The position numbers and the translations under genes were made by a program. A stretch of 64,000 nucleotides of DNA from Desulforhopalus sp. GTDB taxonomy: Bacteria; Desulfobacterota; Desulfobulbia; Desulfobulbales; Desulfocapsaceae. Numbering within the stretch: the stretch's first letter is position 1; each line of letters starts with the position of its first letter. The stretch lies in contig JALNVI010000004.1 in the NCBI GenBank assembly GCA_023231425.1, positions 9,162-73,161 of the forward strand. The letters are read 5' to 3'. The notes under the pieces were generated by a model. The model did not search any database. It worked only from the letters and a program-made list of their open reading frames with translations, and was not told where the DNA came from. Shown in pieces: positions 1-8,515 of the stretch.

Positions 1-569
1 CGGTTCAGGTGCATCCATTATGATAAAAGGTTTTCTCCTTAAAAGATAAGCCACGAGACTGTCAAACTTCCACCTCCGGCAGCTAACTCGTCGAACTCTC
101 TATTTTTTATTCATTCTCCCGTTGACAATGGCTCCATAAGGAGTATATTCTTTTTCCCTTATATGTAAGCATCTAGAAACAGTTAGGCCTTGTCAAAAGA
201 TCTGCCTGCTCCGGGCCCCTGACCGACACGCTTATCCTCCTCAGCTTTGAAAAAAGCTGCAGGGCCACTCAGGCCCGTCCAGCGCTATGCGGAGCACCAT
301 GTCTGCGGGCTTGCCATAGTTGGGATATTGACTCCTTTAAATGAATCAGTGAAACCTTCTCGGACACACCATGGAAAGAGGACAGCAGTGACCATCAATA
401 CGGTTGCCCCCTAAACACCCGGAAGATTTACTGTGCAGTGCCAAAATGGCGGTCGTAACGTATATCTTCTTTGAAAAAAGAGACAGCTCTTACCGAAACT
501 CATTGCCAACTCCTCTCTTTTCCATGGAGAAAGAGTCTATATAGAAACCTGTAGAAGAGAAAAAATATA
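1..569. other. Gene-poor left edge
   Basis: No convincing gene. At the very edge a minus-strand ATG at 16-18 opens a frame running off the window (M-D-A-P-E-P), but the AAGGAG-like sequence at 35-40 is about 16 bases from it, too far for a normal ribosome binding site, so this start is doubtful. A promoter-like sequence lies at 122-149. The remainder has no long open frame and no recognised repeat. Confidence 0.5.
122..149 (+). promoter_or_regulatory. Candidate sigma-70 promoter
   Basis: TTGACA at 122-127 and TATATT at 144-149 with a 16-bp spacer, a near-consensus housekeeping promoter. The next gene on this strand starts about 420 bp downstream, so it drives either a long leader or an unrecognised transcript. 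Inferred from sequence match only. Confidence 0.45.
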
Positions 570-926
570 ATGATTATTGATTATGACGTACAGATTATCA
601 AGGAAAGTGGACGACCGGCTTTTGTGGTAGTTCCCTACGCGAAATGGATTCAACTCAGTGGCGACAATGACGCCGGCGGAGTCTATATTCCCTCTGAGGT
701 GCGGATCATGCACGCCAAAACCGGCCTCTCGCTGATCGCCTCCTGGCGCAGGCACCTGAAAATCACCCAGCGCGAACTGGCTGAAGATCTCGGGATGACC
801 CAGCCAGCCATCGCCCAGATTGAAAAAGCGGGGACCAAAAACAGACCCGAAACCCTTGAGAAAATAGCCCACGCACTGAAAATTGAGGTGGAACAGCTCA
901 CCGTTAACTTTCCACACTCCTCCTGA
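570..926 (+). CDS. Antitoxin-like XRE-family transcriptional regulator
   Basis: A 118-residue protein in two parts. Residues 1-45 (IIKESGRPAFVVVPYAKW) resemble the N-terminal strand region of Phd/YefM-type antitoxins; residues 57-110 are a Cro/C1-type helix-turn-helix (TQRELAEDLGMTQPAIAQIE) expected to bind operator DNA. Such fusions usually act as antitoxins or autorepressors beside a small toxin gene, but none is visible on either side: upstream is gene-poor and downstream is a minus-strand response regulator. It may be an orphan antitoxin or a stand-alone regulator. The start is the ATG after a purine-rich GAAGAGAAAAAA stretch. The fold is clear; the role is inferred. Confidence 0.75.
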   Translation: MIIDYDVQIIKESGRPAFVVVPYAKWIQLSGDNDAGGVYIPSEVRIMHAKTGLSLIASWRRHLKITQRELAEDLGMTQPAIAQIEKAGTKNRPETLEKIAHALKIEVEQLTVNFPHSS

Positions 927-933
927 AAAAAAA

Positions 934-980
934 AAGCCCCCCGCTTTGCAGAATACAAGGAGCCGCACAGAGCGGGGCTT
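934..980 (-). terminator. Terminator of the response regulator gene
   Basis: Inverted repeat AAGCCCC..CGCT / AGCGGGGCTT. Read on the minus strand it is followed by a run of T (plus-strand A run 926-935), as expected of an intrinsic terminator for the gene ending at 1070. Confidence 0.7.
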
Positions 981-1069
981 AATGTCTGACAATCTTTTTG
1001 CCATCCTTCTTCAAGGTGCTCATCCTGTATATAGCGGAAAGAGAGAAGAGCAGAAATTTCAACCGCTGG

Positions 1070-1780
1070 TCACACCTCTTTGAACATGTACCCGACTCCG
1101 GCAACGGTCTCGACTTTCACCCCTTCCACCTGTGCCTTTGCCATCTTTTTACGGATATTGGCAACGTGCATAACCAGTGCTCTGGTCTCCACCGGTTTTT
1201 TGTAGCCAGGGACATCGCTGAGCAGGTCAACATGGGAGGCGACGGAGGCTTTACGCTCGACAAGGTAGAGCAGCAGATCAAACTCTGTTTTGGTGAGTTT
1301 CAAAAAATCAGCCCCCCCCCCACGATAATTTCACGGGCCAGCGGTTTAATGACGATATTACCGAAAGGCATCTCGCTGACCAGGCTGCGTTGAGCAGATA
1401 AATCGAAGCGGCGCAAAACGCTCTTCACCCTCGAAAGCAGTTCCCGTGTGCTGAACGGTTTCCCCACATAATCATCAGCACCGTGATCCAGTCCTTTCAC
1501 CTTGTCATCCACCGTATTTTTATCGGTGAGCATGATAATGGGAGTCTGGTTGCCACCAGCGCGCAGATTGGCGAGAACGGTTAAACCCGTCCACAAAGGG
1601 CATCACCACATCAAGAAGGATGATATCCGGCTGAATCTCATCCACACGCGCAACCATGTCCCGCCCGTATTCTTCGGTAAAGACCTCTGCACCCTGTGAT
1701 TCAAAACAGGTTCGCAGAAGAGAAAGAATTCCCTCATCATCTTCAGCAATGAGTATTTTCGTTCCAGCAAGGTCATTCAT
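1070..1780 (-). pseudogene. OmpR/PhoB-type response regulator, frameshifted twice
   Basis: Three overlapping frames together spell a two-domain response regulator of about 235 residues: a receiver domain (TKILIAEDDEG, the phospho-acceptor Asp in DIILLDVVMP, the conserved Lys in DYVGKPFSTREL) and a winged-helix DNA-binding domain (LTKTEFDLLLYLVERKASV, ending VAGVGYMFKEV). The first break is near 1583, where one extra base separates VDGF from TVLANLRAGG. The second lies at a run of ten C at 1312-1321, just before the winged helix. A homopolymer slip there could be a sequencing error or a phase-variable tract, but the second break argues for real decay. No partner histidine kinase lies nearby. 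Confidence 0.8.
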
Positions 1781-2139
1781 TTCAAAAGCTCCTGAGCAGA
1801 AAACTCCGTGACATCCTGCAGAGGTGCAGATGAGGAGGCAAACCCTGCTCTTGAAAAGTTTTGACGGATTGTAGAATTTTTTGTGTGCAGTCTACTGCTC
1901 TTATGGAAAAAAAAGTTGCCGAACAGTATTTTCCTTTCCCTCTTTACTCTAAAAGACTATGTACTTACATATTTGGCAGTCTGTAATTGCACAATCAGCA
2001 GCTCAGATACAACTCCGGAGGAAATTGGCTGCTCCCTCTGCATGCCAGAAAAGAGAGTTCATGCATGGAGAGGCCAACCTCACTCTCTCCACGCAGCCGC
2101 ACGAAAAGATCAAGACCGCGTGCAGGATACAACAGTCAC
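1781..2139. other. Unassigned stretch upstream of the response regulator
   Basis: Contains the presumed promoter region of the minus-strand response regulator and several overlapping frames with low-complexity, Ser/Gln-rich translations typical of non-coding DNA. Nothing was recognised. Confidence 0.4.
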
Positions 2140-2643
2140 TGCATCGTCCGCCCGGTATGTTTCCGCTCAATCGGAAAGAGGAGAACGAACTCGCCACCGA
2201 ACCCCTCATGCTCCATCAACAATTTACCGAACAGTTTTTTGCCAGCCACAAGTTCCGGCAGGGCACGATCACTGCCATTCAGCATAACATCTCTGCCACA
2301 ACCGGCGAATCTTTTTCCAGTCAGACAGTCACACCACAGAAGAGAAGCGCCAGGCCCTGCAGTCAGTTGAGGACAACGTCATCGGAGACGGGTCTGCCCC
2401 CGCAAAGGAAAATGACGAACAGAAGGAACGCCACAGATACCGCCTTAAATTTACCAATACGGAACGCTCAGGAAAGAGTGCGGACATTATGGCGTATCAC
2501 GCAGCAGTATTTACCAGCTTGAGCAAAACACACTGAAGCACCTGCGCAGTTTTCTCACACCTGAGTCACCCGAGGTCTCCACTTGGAAATTACCGGGAAA
2601 TCATCTCCAGGTCTCTTTACTCTCGCATTTTCAGCAAGGGTAA
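2140..2643 (+). pseudogene. Remnant of a sigma-70-family sigma factor
   Basis: The frame from 2458 to the stop at 2641-2643 reads GTLRKECGHYGVSRSSIYQL followed by EQNTLKHLRSFL, a good match to sigma region 4.2 (the -35 recognition helix-turn-helix). Just upstream, in another frame, ERHRYRLKFTNTE fits the preceding region 4.1 helix, so a frameshift lies near 2460. Further upstream, in a third frame, SLHRPPGMFPLNRKEENELA at 2136-2195 resembles region 1.2. The core-binding region 2 is not recognisable. I read it as a decayed alternative sigma factor (RpoH/RpoD-like) with several frameshifts and internal loss. The region 4 match is the firm part; the rest is inference. Confidence 0.45.
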
Positions 2644-2738
2644 TGTATTTTGTTTGTCCCGCTTTTTTCAAATATAAATATCAACGCAATAACAGCACGT
2701 TAGCATCCTTAAACAAAATTTTCCCGTGGTGCCCGAAA

Positions 2739-3605
2739 ATGGCCAAAAAAACAAAAAATCCAGAGTTCAAAGCGGTGATATCTGACATCGTACTTATCAC
2801 CCTGGGCTCTTTCATATACGCCATTGGGGCCAATGCGATCCTTGCACATCACGACTTCATCACCGGTGGTCTCTACGGTGCGGCACTGCTCACGGCCCGT
2901 ATCACCGGCACGTTCACCCCCGGGCTGTGGTATCTGATCTTCAACATTCCGCTGCTCTATATCAGCTGGAAAACTTTCAGTCGCCGTTTCTTTGTCTATA
3001 CGACCTATGGGATCCTCATACAGACCTTCTTTCTAGAAATACTGAAGCTGAACTATCCCATCCAGGACCAGCTCTACGCCGCTATTGCCAGTGGGGTTAT
3101 CACTGGTGTCGGGTGTGGTGTAATCCTGCGTTCACGGGGGTCGGGAGGCGGACTGGATGTTGTGGCACTCTTCCTGCTGCGCAAATGGAATCTCGGGGTT
3201 GGGAAATTCTATCTCATCTTCAACACAGCCCTGTTTGTCTTCCTTGCCGCCCGCTATACACCGGATATATTGATTTCCTCCATCATCCTCTCTTTCACTT
3301 CTTCGATACTGATTGAGCAGGTGTTGACACTCTCAAACGCACGGAAAATTGTCTATATTCTCAGTGAACATTATGAGCGGATTGTTAAAGTAATCACCCT
3401 TGAGATGAAAATGGGTGCCACCCTGATCAACGTCCGGGGTGCCTACTCTGGTCACGACAAGCAGATGGTAATGACGATTACCAATAATCTGCAGATGAAG
3501 AAACTTGAGGATGTAGTCTTTGCCGAAGATCCTGATGCTCTGTTTATCGCTGAGAACAGTTTTAACGTCATTGGTTCCAGCTTCGGTAAGAGAAAGATGT
3601 ATTAG
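2739..3605 (+). CDS. YitT/DUF161-DUF2179 family membrane protein
   Basis: An inner-membrane protein of 288 residues, counted from the ATG that precedes AKKTKNPEFKA. The frame is open further upstream, but that extension has no family character. Five or six hydrophobic segments cover residues 10-200 (VLITLGSFIYAIGANAIL; the glycine-rich SGVITGVGCGVILRSRGSGG is typical of the family). The last 80 residues form the cytosolic DUF2179 domain (EMKMGATLINVRGAYSGHDK). The molecular function of YitT proteins is not established. It is monocistronic, followed by an inverted repeat at 3646-3684 and convergent with a broken amidohydrolase gene. No clear ribosome binding site precedes the chosen ATG, so the start is less certain than the family. 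Confidence 0.85.
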   Translation: MAKKTKNPEFKAVISDIVLITLGSFIYAIGANAILAHHDFITGGLYGAALLTARITGTFTPGLWYLIFNIPLLYISWKTFSRRFFVYTTYGILIQTFFLEILKLNYPIQDQLYAAIASGVITGVGCGVILRSRGSGGGLDVVALFLLRKWNLGVGKFYLIFNTALFVFLAARYTPDILISSIILSFTSSILIEQVLTLSNARKIVYILSEHYERIVKVITLEMKMGATLINVRGAYSGHDKQMVMTITNNLQMKKLEDVVFAEDPDALFIAENSFNVIGSSFGKRKMY

Positions 3606-3645
3606 CAGTCTGTCCGAGACAGGCTCCCAGGAAAAAAAGCGCACC

Positions 3646-3684
3646 GTAAAAGGGGAAACTTTCAGGAAGCAATTTTCCCTTTAC
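3646..3684. terminator. Inverted repeat between convergent genes
   Basis: GTAAAAGGGGAAA and TTTTCCCTTTAC form an imperfect stem between the YitT-type gene and the end of the M20 pseudogene. It is suited to terminating either strand, but there is no strong T run. Confidence 0.4.
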
Positions 3685-4609
3685 TGCACTCCTTCAAACC
3701 CTGCACCGCAACCTCGGCAAGCCAGCTGAGCATCCACACCAGAGAGTTCTGCACTCCCTTTGACAACACGTTTCACCGCCGCCAGCACCCGTTCCCGGAC
3801 CTCCGTCCAGATGGCACGGACAGTACCACGCAGAACAACCTCTCCGGCGATTGCGTTGCGCACCGTACCGGCGTAAAATTCACCGACGGTAATCACCACC
3901 GCGGTGTTGGGACCACTCTCCCGCGACACGACTGTCTGCAGGGCCTGAATCAATGTCGCCCGGCGACAACACAGTCCCGGGCCTCCTGCGGTTGTGCCGC
4001 ATGGCCACCGTGTCCGAGAAGATGGATGGGTACCTTGAATAATCTTGTATTTCGTTCCTATTCAAGGTTCCCGAATATCAAAGGGGTCGGCAAAGGAACA
4101 GATCGGCCCCCCATCCACGGTGATACAGTCGGAAGGGAAATGGGTGTCAAGATAACCGCCGAACACAGCGTCAACTCCCTCCAGAACCCCTGCCCGCACC
4201 ATTTTATCCGCGCCGTTACCATTCTCCTCTGCGGGTTGAAAGAACAACCGCACCTCGCCACAGAAATTCCGTTTCTGCAGGAGTCGTACCACAACCAGGC
4301 AGAGCCGCCACATGACCGTCGTGGCCGCAGGCGTACATCTTTCCTGCCACCTCAGAGGCAAACGCCAGTCCGATACACTCCTGTATCGGCAGGGCATCCA
4401 TATCCCGCCCGCAGGGCCACCACCGGTCCGTCACCTTTTTTCAGGACAGCGACAATTCCAGTACCAGCAACACCACTCCGTGCGGGGATCCCAGGGGGTT
4501 CAAGCTCGCTGCAGATCAACGCGGCGGTCTGCATTTCCTCAAAGGCCAGTTCCGGGTGACGATGCAGACTCCGGCGAATTTGTCGCATATATGGCAGTAA
4601 CTCTTCCAC
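3681..4609 (-). pseudogene. M20-family amidohydrolase, broken and carrying a short repeat copy
   Basis: Fragments in several frames spell an M20 amidase of the hippurate / indole-acetyl-amino-acid hydrolase type: RRSLHRHPELAFEEMQ, DMDALPIQE, YACGHDGHVA (metal-binding), RLFFQPAEENGNGADKMV and GHGGHAAQPQEARDCV. Frameshifts lie near 4290 and 4400. At 4028-4072 a 45-bp short copy of the dispersed repeat sits between codons for FDI and HLLGHGGHAAQP, a join that would otherwise be continuous, so it looks like an insertion into a once-intact gene. The C-terminal third of the usual ~390 residues is missing. The reading is well supported; the enzyme must be inactive. Confidence 0.8.
4028..4072 (+). 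repeat. Dispersed repeat, short palindromic form, inside the M20 pseudogene
   Basis: Starts GGGTACCTTGAATAATC and ends TATTCAAGGTTCCC, so the ends are inverted repeats around a ~17-bp centre (TTGTATTTCGTTCC). It matches the left end of the full-length copies joined directly to the right end. The surrounding coding sequence resumes in a conserved motif on both sides. Confidence 0.85.
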
Positions 4610-4612
4610 GGC

Positions 4613-5047
4613 TCAGCGAATACGGATGGAACCGACAGTCGCGGACTGCACGACGGCCTTGTTTTTTTTACCCCTGAGACCAGGTCTCTCAATACTGAGA
4701 TCTATCGGCCTTGACGTTGAAACCTCCTCTAAATCATCTTCGTCAACAATAACGGCTTCCGCGATCTCGGGAAATTTTTCCTCCTCAAGGTCTTCCACCA
4801 ACGTCCAGCGTCCCTTCGCCAGCACCGGCTTTTCCACTGCCTCGGGCACGAAATCATCAATCCTGCTGAGTGGCTGTTTTAAAATAGCAGTCAATCCCTC
4901 AAGGGTCTCTACCACCGAGACAAGTTCCCACCCCACCCTGCCATATTCGTTCAGCGAGGTTTCGATCTCATCCTCATCAAGAAAGGCACTGCCGAGCAAC
5001 CCCTCTTTCTTCATCATGTAGTGAACTGTTTTATAACTCCAGCGCAT
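4613..5047 (-). CDS. DUF4177-domain protein
   Basis: A soluble, acidic 144-residue protein. The first 60 residues (YKTVHYMMKKEGLLG, then LNEYGRVGWELVSVVETLEG) are a DUF4177 domain, a small fold of unknown function that is often found as a short stand-alone protein. The rest is a Glu/Asp-rich, probably disordered linker followed by a basic tail ending GSIRIR. Ribosome binding site AAGGAG lies 6 bases before the ATG. It sits 11 bp downstream of the MORN-repeat gene and 3 bp upstream of the broken M20 gene, so the three probably formed one transcript. The family is clear; no function can be given. Confidence 0.8.
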   Translation of the reverse strand: MRWSYKTVHYMMKKEGLLGSAFLDEDEIETSLNEYGRVGWELVSVVETLEGLTAILKQPLSRIDDFVPEAVEKPVLAKGRWTLVEDLEEEKFPEIAEAVIVDEDDLEEVSTSRPIDLSIERPGLRGKKNKAVVQSATVGSIRIR

Positions 5048-5058
5048 AATTTTTCTCC

Positions 5059-6714
5059 TTATTCCCCGATATATTGATCGTTACGAAAAGTTCCTTCCAC
5101 AACTTTGCCGTTGCCCTGTACCAGATGCCCCTGCCCGTTGCGGCGGCCAAAACGAAAATCCCCATTGTAGATCGCTCCGCTCGCAGAGCGGAGTTCACCC
5201 TCCCCGTGGGGCAAATCATCCGCAAACTCTCCCGTATAAAAAGAACCATCAGCGTAATGCAGTTCGCCCCTCCCCTCGAAGACACCATTTTCAAACTGAC
5301 CCGAATAACGACTGCCGTCGGCAAAGCTGTAGGTACCGTTGCCGGAGAAAAGATCATTATGGAAGCCACCATCGTAACGTGAGCCATCGGGATACGTGAA
5401 AATTCCCTGTCCCTCTTTATGATTGTCGGCGAAACGTCCCTTATAGCTGCGGCCGTCGACGTGGTTATAGGCACCTTCGCCGTGCAGATGCCCCTCTACC
5501 AGATCACCGGTATAGACATCGCCACCGGGGAAACGCAGGGTTCCCCGACCGTCCATCAACCCTTTTTTCACCATTCCCTTATAGCTGCGACCATCGTTGA
5601 ATTTCACGCTGACCATCCCATCCGCCATGGTTCCGGCGATACGGTTACAGATCCGTCCCCAGCGCACAACATAAGGTGCGGTGACGTTCTCATCTTCCAC
5701 GTCGTCAACCAGATTGCCATCGACAACCACATGTTGTTCGCTCTCCGGTTCCCCAAAAACAGACTCAGCAGAATTTCCGGAACCGGAGCCCTGAATGCCA
5801 TCTGTGGTGAGACCCTCTCCGGCGACACCGCCGTCGTTTTCCACACCGCCTATTGCGACTGCCACCCGGCCATCGGTATCACGGGAGACATTTTCCTCGG
5901 CAGCCAGCGGCAGGCCCCCTTTCACCTCGCCATTATAAATGGTGCCGTCGGGCCAGATAATCTTCCCCCTGCCGCTGGCCAGACCTTTGACAAACGTTCC
6001 AGAATATTTGTGCCCGTCGGTGTAGATAAGGGTTCCTGCACCTTCGTAGATATTATTGACAAACATCCCCTTGTAGTGTTCGCCGTCGGCACTGTCGTAG
6101 ATCCCGAACCCGTGGCGTGCCTTGCCTTTAAATTCACCCTTGTAGTGCGAGCCATCGGGATACTGCCGTTCTCCACTGCCGGCCGGCTTCCCGTTGCGGA
6201 AATTACCCTGGTACCAGCTGTTATCGGCATAAACGAGTTTGCCTTTCCCATCGAGCAGATTGTTGCGGAACTCGCCCTCATAATGGCTGCCTTCAAGAGT
6301 CTTAAGAACCCCGAAACCGTGAAAGCGACCGAGGTTGAAATCACCGTTATACTTCGTTCCGTTCTTGAGAATCATTATTCCGCGCCCATGAATTACCCCA
6401 TTCAGGAAATGGCCATTGTATTTGCGACCGTCTGGATGGGTAAGTGTCCCTTCGCCGTGGAATCGCCCGGCCTTCAACTCACCGGTATAGAGGGAACCGT
6501 CGGAGAATCTGAGAAGCCCCTTGCCATCCATCAGTCCTTTGTTGAAATGCCCCTCATATCGGCGACCGTCCCGGGCAACAAAAACACCATTACCATTCAG
6601 ACAGTTCCCCGCGACACAGTCCGCCATGGCCAGACTGACAGAAGCAATATCCAATACAAACAATATCCCGCAACCCGCCAGCAGGACAGCCTTTCCATAT
6701 TTTAATATTCTCAA
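5059..6714 (-). CDS. Exported MORN-repeat protein
   Basis: A 551-residue protein built almost entirely of 23-residue MORN repeats (pattern YxGxFxxGxxHGxGxxxxxDG). Residues 1-32 are a signal peptide (LLAGCGILFVLDIASVSLAM), so it is exported to the periplasm or beyond. The first block (residues 33-285) holds nine to ten repeats. A linker without repeats follows (about 286-350, rich in Asp/Gly/Val), then a second block of seven to eight repeats (351-551). The openings of the two blocks resemble each other (RRYEGHFNKGLMDGKG against RSYKGMVKKGLMDGRG), so one block probably arose by duplication of the other. MORN repeats bind lipids or proteins; the specific role here is unknown. It is probably co-transcribed with the DUF4177 gene. 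Confidence 0.85.
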   Translation of the reverse strand: MRILKYGKAVLLAGCGILFVLDIASVSLAMADCVAGNCLNGNGVFVARDGRRYEGHFNKGLMDGKGLLRFSDGSLYTGELKAGRFHGEGTLTHPDGRKYNGHFLNGVIHGRGIMILKNGTKYNGDFNLGRFHGFGVLKTLEGSHYEGEFRNNLLDGKGKLVYADNSWYQGNFRNGKPAGSGERQYPDGSHYKGEFKGKARHGFGIYDSADGEHYKGMFVNNIYEGAGTLIYTDGHKYSGTFVKGLASGRGKIIWPDGTIYNGEVKGGLPLAAEENVSRDTDGRVAVAIGGVENDGGVAGEGLTTDGIQGSGSGNSAESVFGEPESEQHVVVDGNLVDDVEDENVTAPYVVRWGRICNRIAGTMADGMVSVKFNDGRSYKGMVKKGLMDGRGTLRFPGGDVYTGDLVEGHLHGEGAYNHVDGRSYKGRFADNHKEGQGIFTYPDGSRYDGGFHNDLFSGNGTYSFADGSRYSGQFENGVFEGRGELHYADGSFYTGEFADDLPHGEGELRSASGAIYNGDFRFGRRNGQGHLVQGNGKVVEGTFRNDQYIGE

Positions 6715-6732
6715 TGTAATCCTCTCTCAGTT

Positions 6733-7743
6733 CTATTTCACCGACACTCTTCGCCTGAAGTAAACCCAAAGGTATAGAAATATAAGGGAAAAAACCATCC
6801 GCACCCATAAAATTCCAATAAATTTTCCACCAATGGCTGCCATCAACAGAGTATCTTCAATAAGGCTGTGACACAAACCGAGCAACAGCATGGAATTAAA
6901 GACCTCCTCCCGGCTCAGCCGACCCGACTGTGCCTCCCGAATAATCAGCGCCCCGCCATAACCGATCCCCATCAACATGCCAACCACGGTAAGCGGAGCG
7001 GCGCTGGAGGTCATGCCAAAGTTGGGCAGCACGGGAGCGAGCAACCGCTCAAGGAGATCAAGCACACCGAAACGGCGCAGCATCTTCATAACCACAAGGA
7101 TGCAAAAGATTATGACAATAATAAACAGAATATTCTGTACCTGATCCGCCGTCCAGGACAGCAGACCGCTGTCGGCAAGCGGTGCTTTAAAGAGCAACTG
7201 CGGCCGATTCTGCAAAAAGTTAAAACGCAGACAGAAAAAGGAGAAGAAAGCTCCATATGCAAGTGCAGCAAAAAAACGCATCAGCCCGACGACGAGAGCA
7301 CTCGATCCCGCCCGCTTCGCGACCATAAGTTCAACCGGCAGGGAGTGACAGTAGAGCAGCACCGAGGCGAGAACGGTAATCTGTGCCGAAGTGAGGTGAA
7401 GGTCAGGAGCCAGGGACATAAAGACAGCAATGCCGCCGTAGAGGCTGGTCATCATCGCCGTCCCCCACACCAGCCCGAGCTCACCAGGAAGTCCGATCAA
7501 TTCCATCAGCGGAGCAAAGAGCGAGGCAAGGGTGTAAATAAGTCCCAGCTCTTCAAGAATTTTAGTGACAATTACCACCGGAATGATGATTCTGATCAGT
7601 TCCCGGCTGGTCTGCCAGGTCTCTGCAGCAAGGGCAGCAAGACAACCGCGCAAGGATGAAGCTGCTCCGGAAGGGGATATTTCAGGCATAGTCATATCGG
7701 GAGAGAGAGTTACAACCGCAGACAGCAACGAAAAAGAAACCAC
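6733..7743 (-). CDS. Nucleoside-recognition (Gate) domain membrane protein
   Basis: An inner-membrane protein of about 336 residues with eight to ten hydrophobic helices in two similar halves. The halves carry the motifs characteristic of Gate domains: LYGGIAVFMSLAPD with LLYCHSLPVELMVAKRAG in the first, and MGIGYGGALIIREAQSG with LLLGLCHSLIEDTLLMAAIGG in the second. The family includes spore maturation proteins A/B and nucleoside transporter-like proteins; substrate and function are unknown. The annotated start is a GTG at 7741-7743. An ATG-ACT-ATG cluster at 7687-7695 is an alternative, and neither has a clear Shine-Dalgarno sequence. It ends 18 bp before the MORN gene and may lead that operon. 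Confidence 0.75.
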   Translation of the reverse strand: MVSFSLLSAVVTLSPDMTMPEISPSGAASSLRGCLAALAAETWQTSRELIRIIIPVVIVTKILEELGLIYTLASLFAPLMELIGLPGELGLVWGTAMMTSLYGGIAVFMSLAPDLHLTSAQITVLASVLLYCHSLPVELMVAKRAGSSALVVGLMRFFAALAYGAFFSFFCLRFNFLQNRPQLLFKAPLADSGLLSWTADQVQNILFIIVIIFCILVVMKMLRRFGVLDLLERLLAPVLPNFGMTSSAAPLTVVGMLMGIGYGGALIIREAQSGRLSREEVFNSMLLLGLCHSLIEDTLLMAAIGGKFIGILWVRMVFSLIFLYLWVYFRRRVSVK

Positions 7744-7943
7744 AGAGAGAAAACAAAAAAATGACTACGCGACAATTCCGCTGGAACGTGAGATCCCGGA
7801 GTTGCCACCGTCATCCTTCTTTTCTTCAAACATCTGAGAACAGGAGCCAGAGCTGCGCAGGACAACAAGCGCTGCATTTTAAGCACTTTTAAAATTCATT
7901 GCCGACAATCATACAGCCTGGCCTCAGGGAACATAGTAGTGGA

Positions 7944-7968
7944 GATCTTGAATAATCAGCCTTTCGCC
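7944..7968 (+). repeat. Dispersed repeat, terminal fragment
   Basis: GATCTTGAATAATCAGCCTT followed by TCGCC matches only the right-hand end of the dispersed repeat (reverse orientation). No other part of the element is recognisable here. Confidence 0.6.
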
Positions 7969-8006
7969 TGAGAAAAAAAGACCTCCTTTTGCAGCCGAAC
8001 ACCCGG

Positions 8007-8504
8007 TCAGAGTTTCCGGTTCTGAGGAAAATCATAAAAGGCGATATGAGCACAGCTTTTTTTCAACGCCGTCGCATCCTTCTTCTTCACCTCAAGTGCA
8101 GCTACTGCAGAGGTGGGCATCTCGTACAGAGATTTCCCGCCGAGCTCCCCGGCAAAGTCACTGAGCCCAGGATTGTGGCCCACGAGCATAACTCTGTCGT
8201 GCTTTTTCAACTGCTCTGTGAGGACCTCGCGCAGCTCCCTGACCCCGCCAGTGTAGAGCTTTTTTTTCACGATAATATTTTTTTTGTCAATCCCCAGCGC
8301 CACGGCCATCCGTTTTGCCGTCTTGCGCGCCCGCCGGGCGGGACCAGTGAGAATGCAGTCCACCTTCACTTTTTTTGCAGCCAGACGCCCGGACATTTCC
8401 CGAGCGTCAAGCTTGCCCCGTTTACTGAGGGGACGTTCGATATCTTCCAGTTCCGGGAAGCTCCAACTTGATTTCGCATGGCGAACAAGAAATATTTTCT
8501 TCAT
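8007..8504 (-). CDS. sixA: SixA-like histidine phosphatase
   Basis: A 165-residue cytosolic histidine phosphatase. The start is MKKIFLVRHAKSSW; the frame is open upstream, but only because it reads into a dispersed repeat. The catalytic RHG-type motif is RHAKSSW, the second catalytic His lies in LVGHNPGLSDFA, and CILTGPARRARKTA is the substrate-side segment. SixA enzymes remove phosphate from phosphohistidine (HPt domains or PTS components). The ribosome binding site AAGAGGA lies just before the ATG, and a full-length dispersed repeat starts 11 bp upstream, so the promoter must lie inside or beyond the repeat. Substrate is not predictable from context. Confidence 0.85.
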   Translation of the reverse strand: MKKIFLVRHAKSSWSFPELEDIERPLSKRGKLDAREMSGRLAAKKVKVDCILTGPARRARKTAKRMAVALGIDKKNIIVKKKLYTGGVRELREVLTEQLKKHDRVMLVGHNPGLSDFAGELGGKSLYEMPTSAVAALEVKKKDATALKKSCAHIAFYDFPQNRKL

Positions 8505-8515
8505 AGTCCTCTTAT

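Noticed and set aside
5419..6705. Long plus-strand open frame of 428 codons opposite the MORN gene
   Set aside because: The opposite strand has clear 23-residue MORN periodicity and a signal peptide; the plus frame is an antisense shadow with no family.
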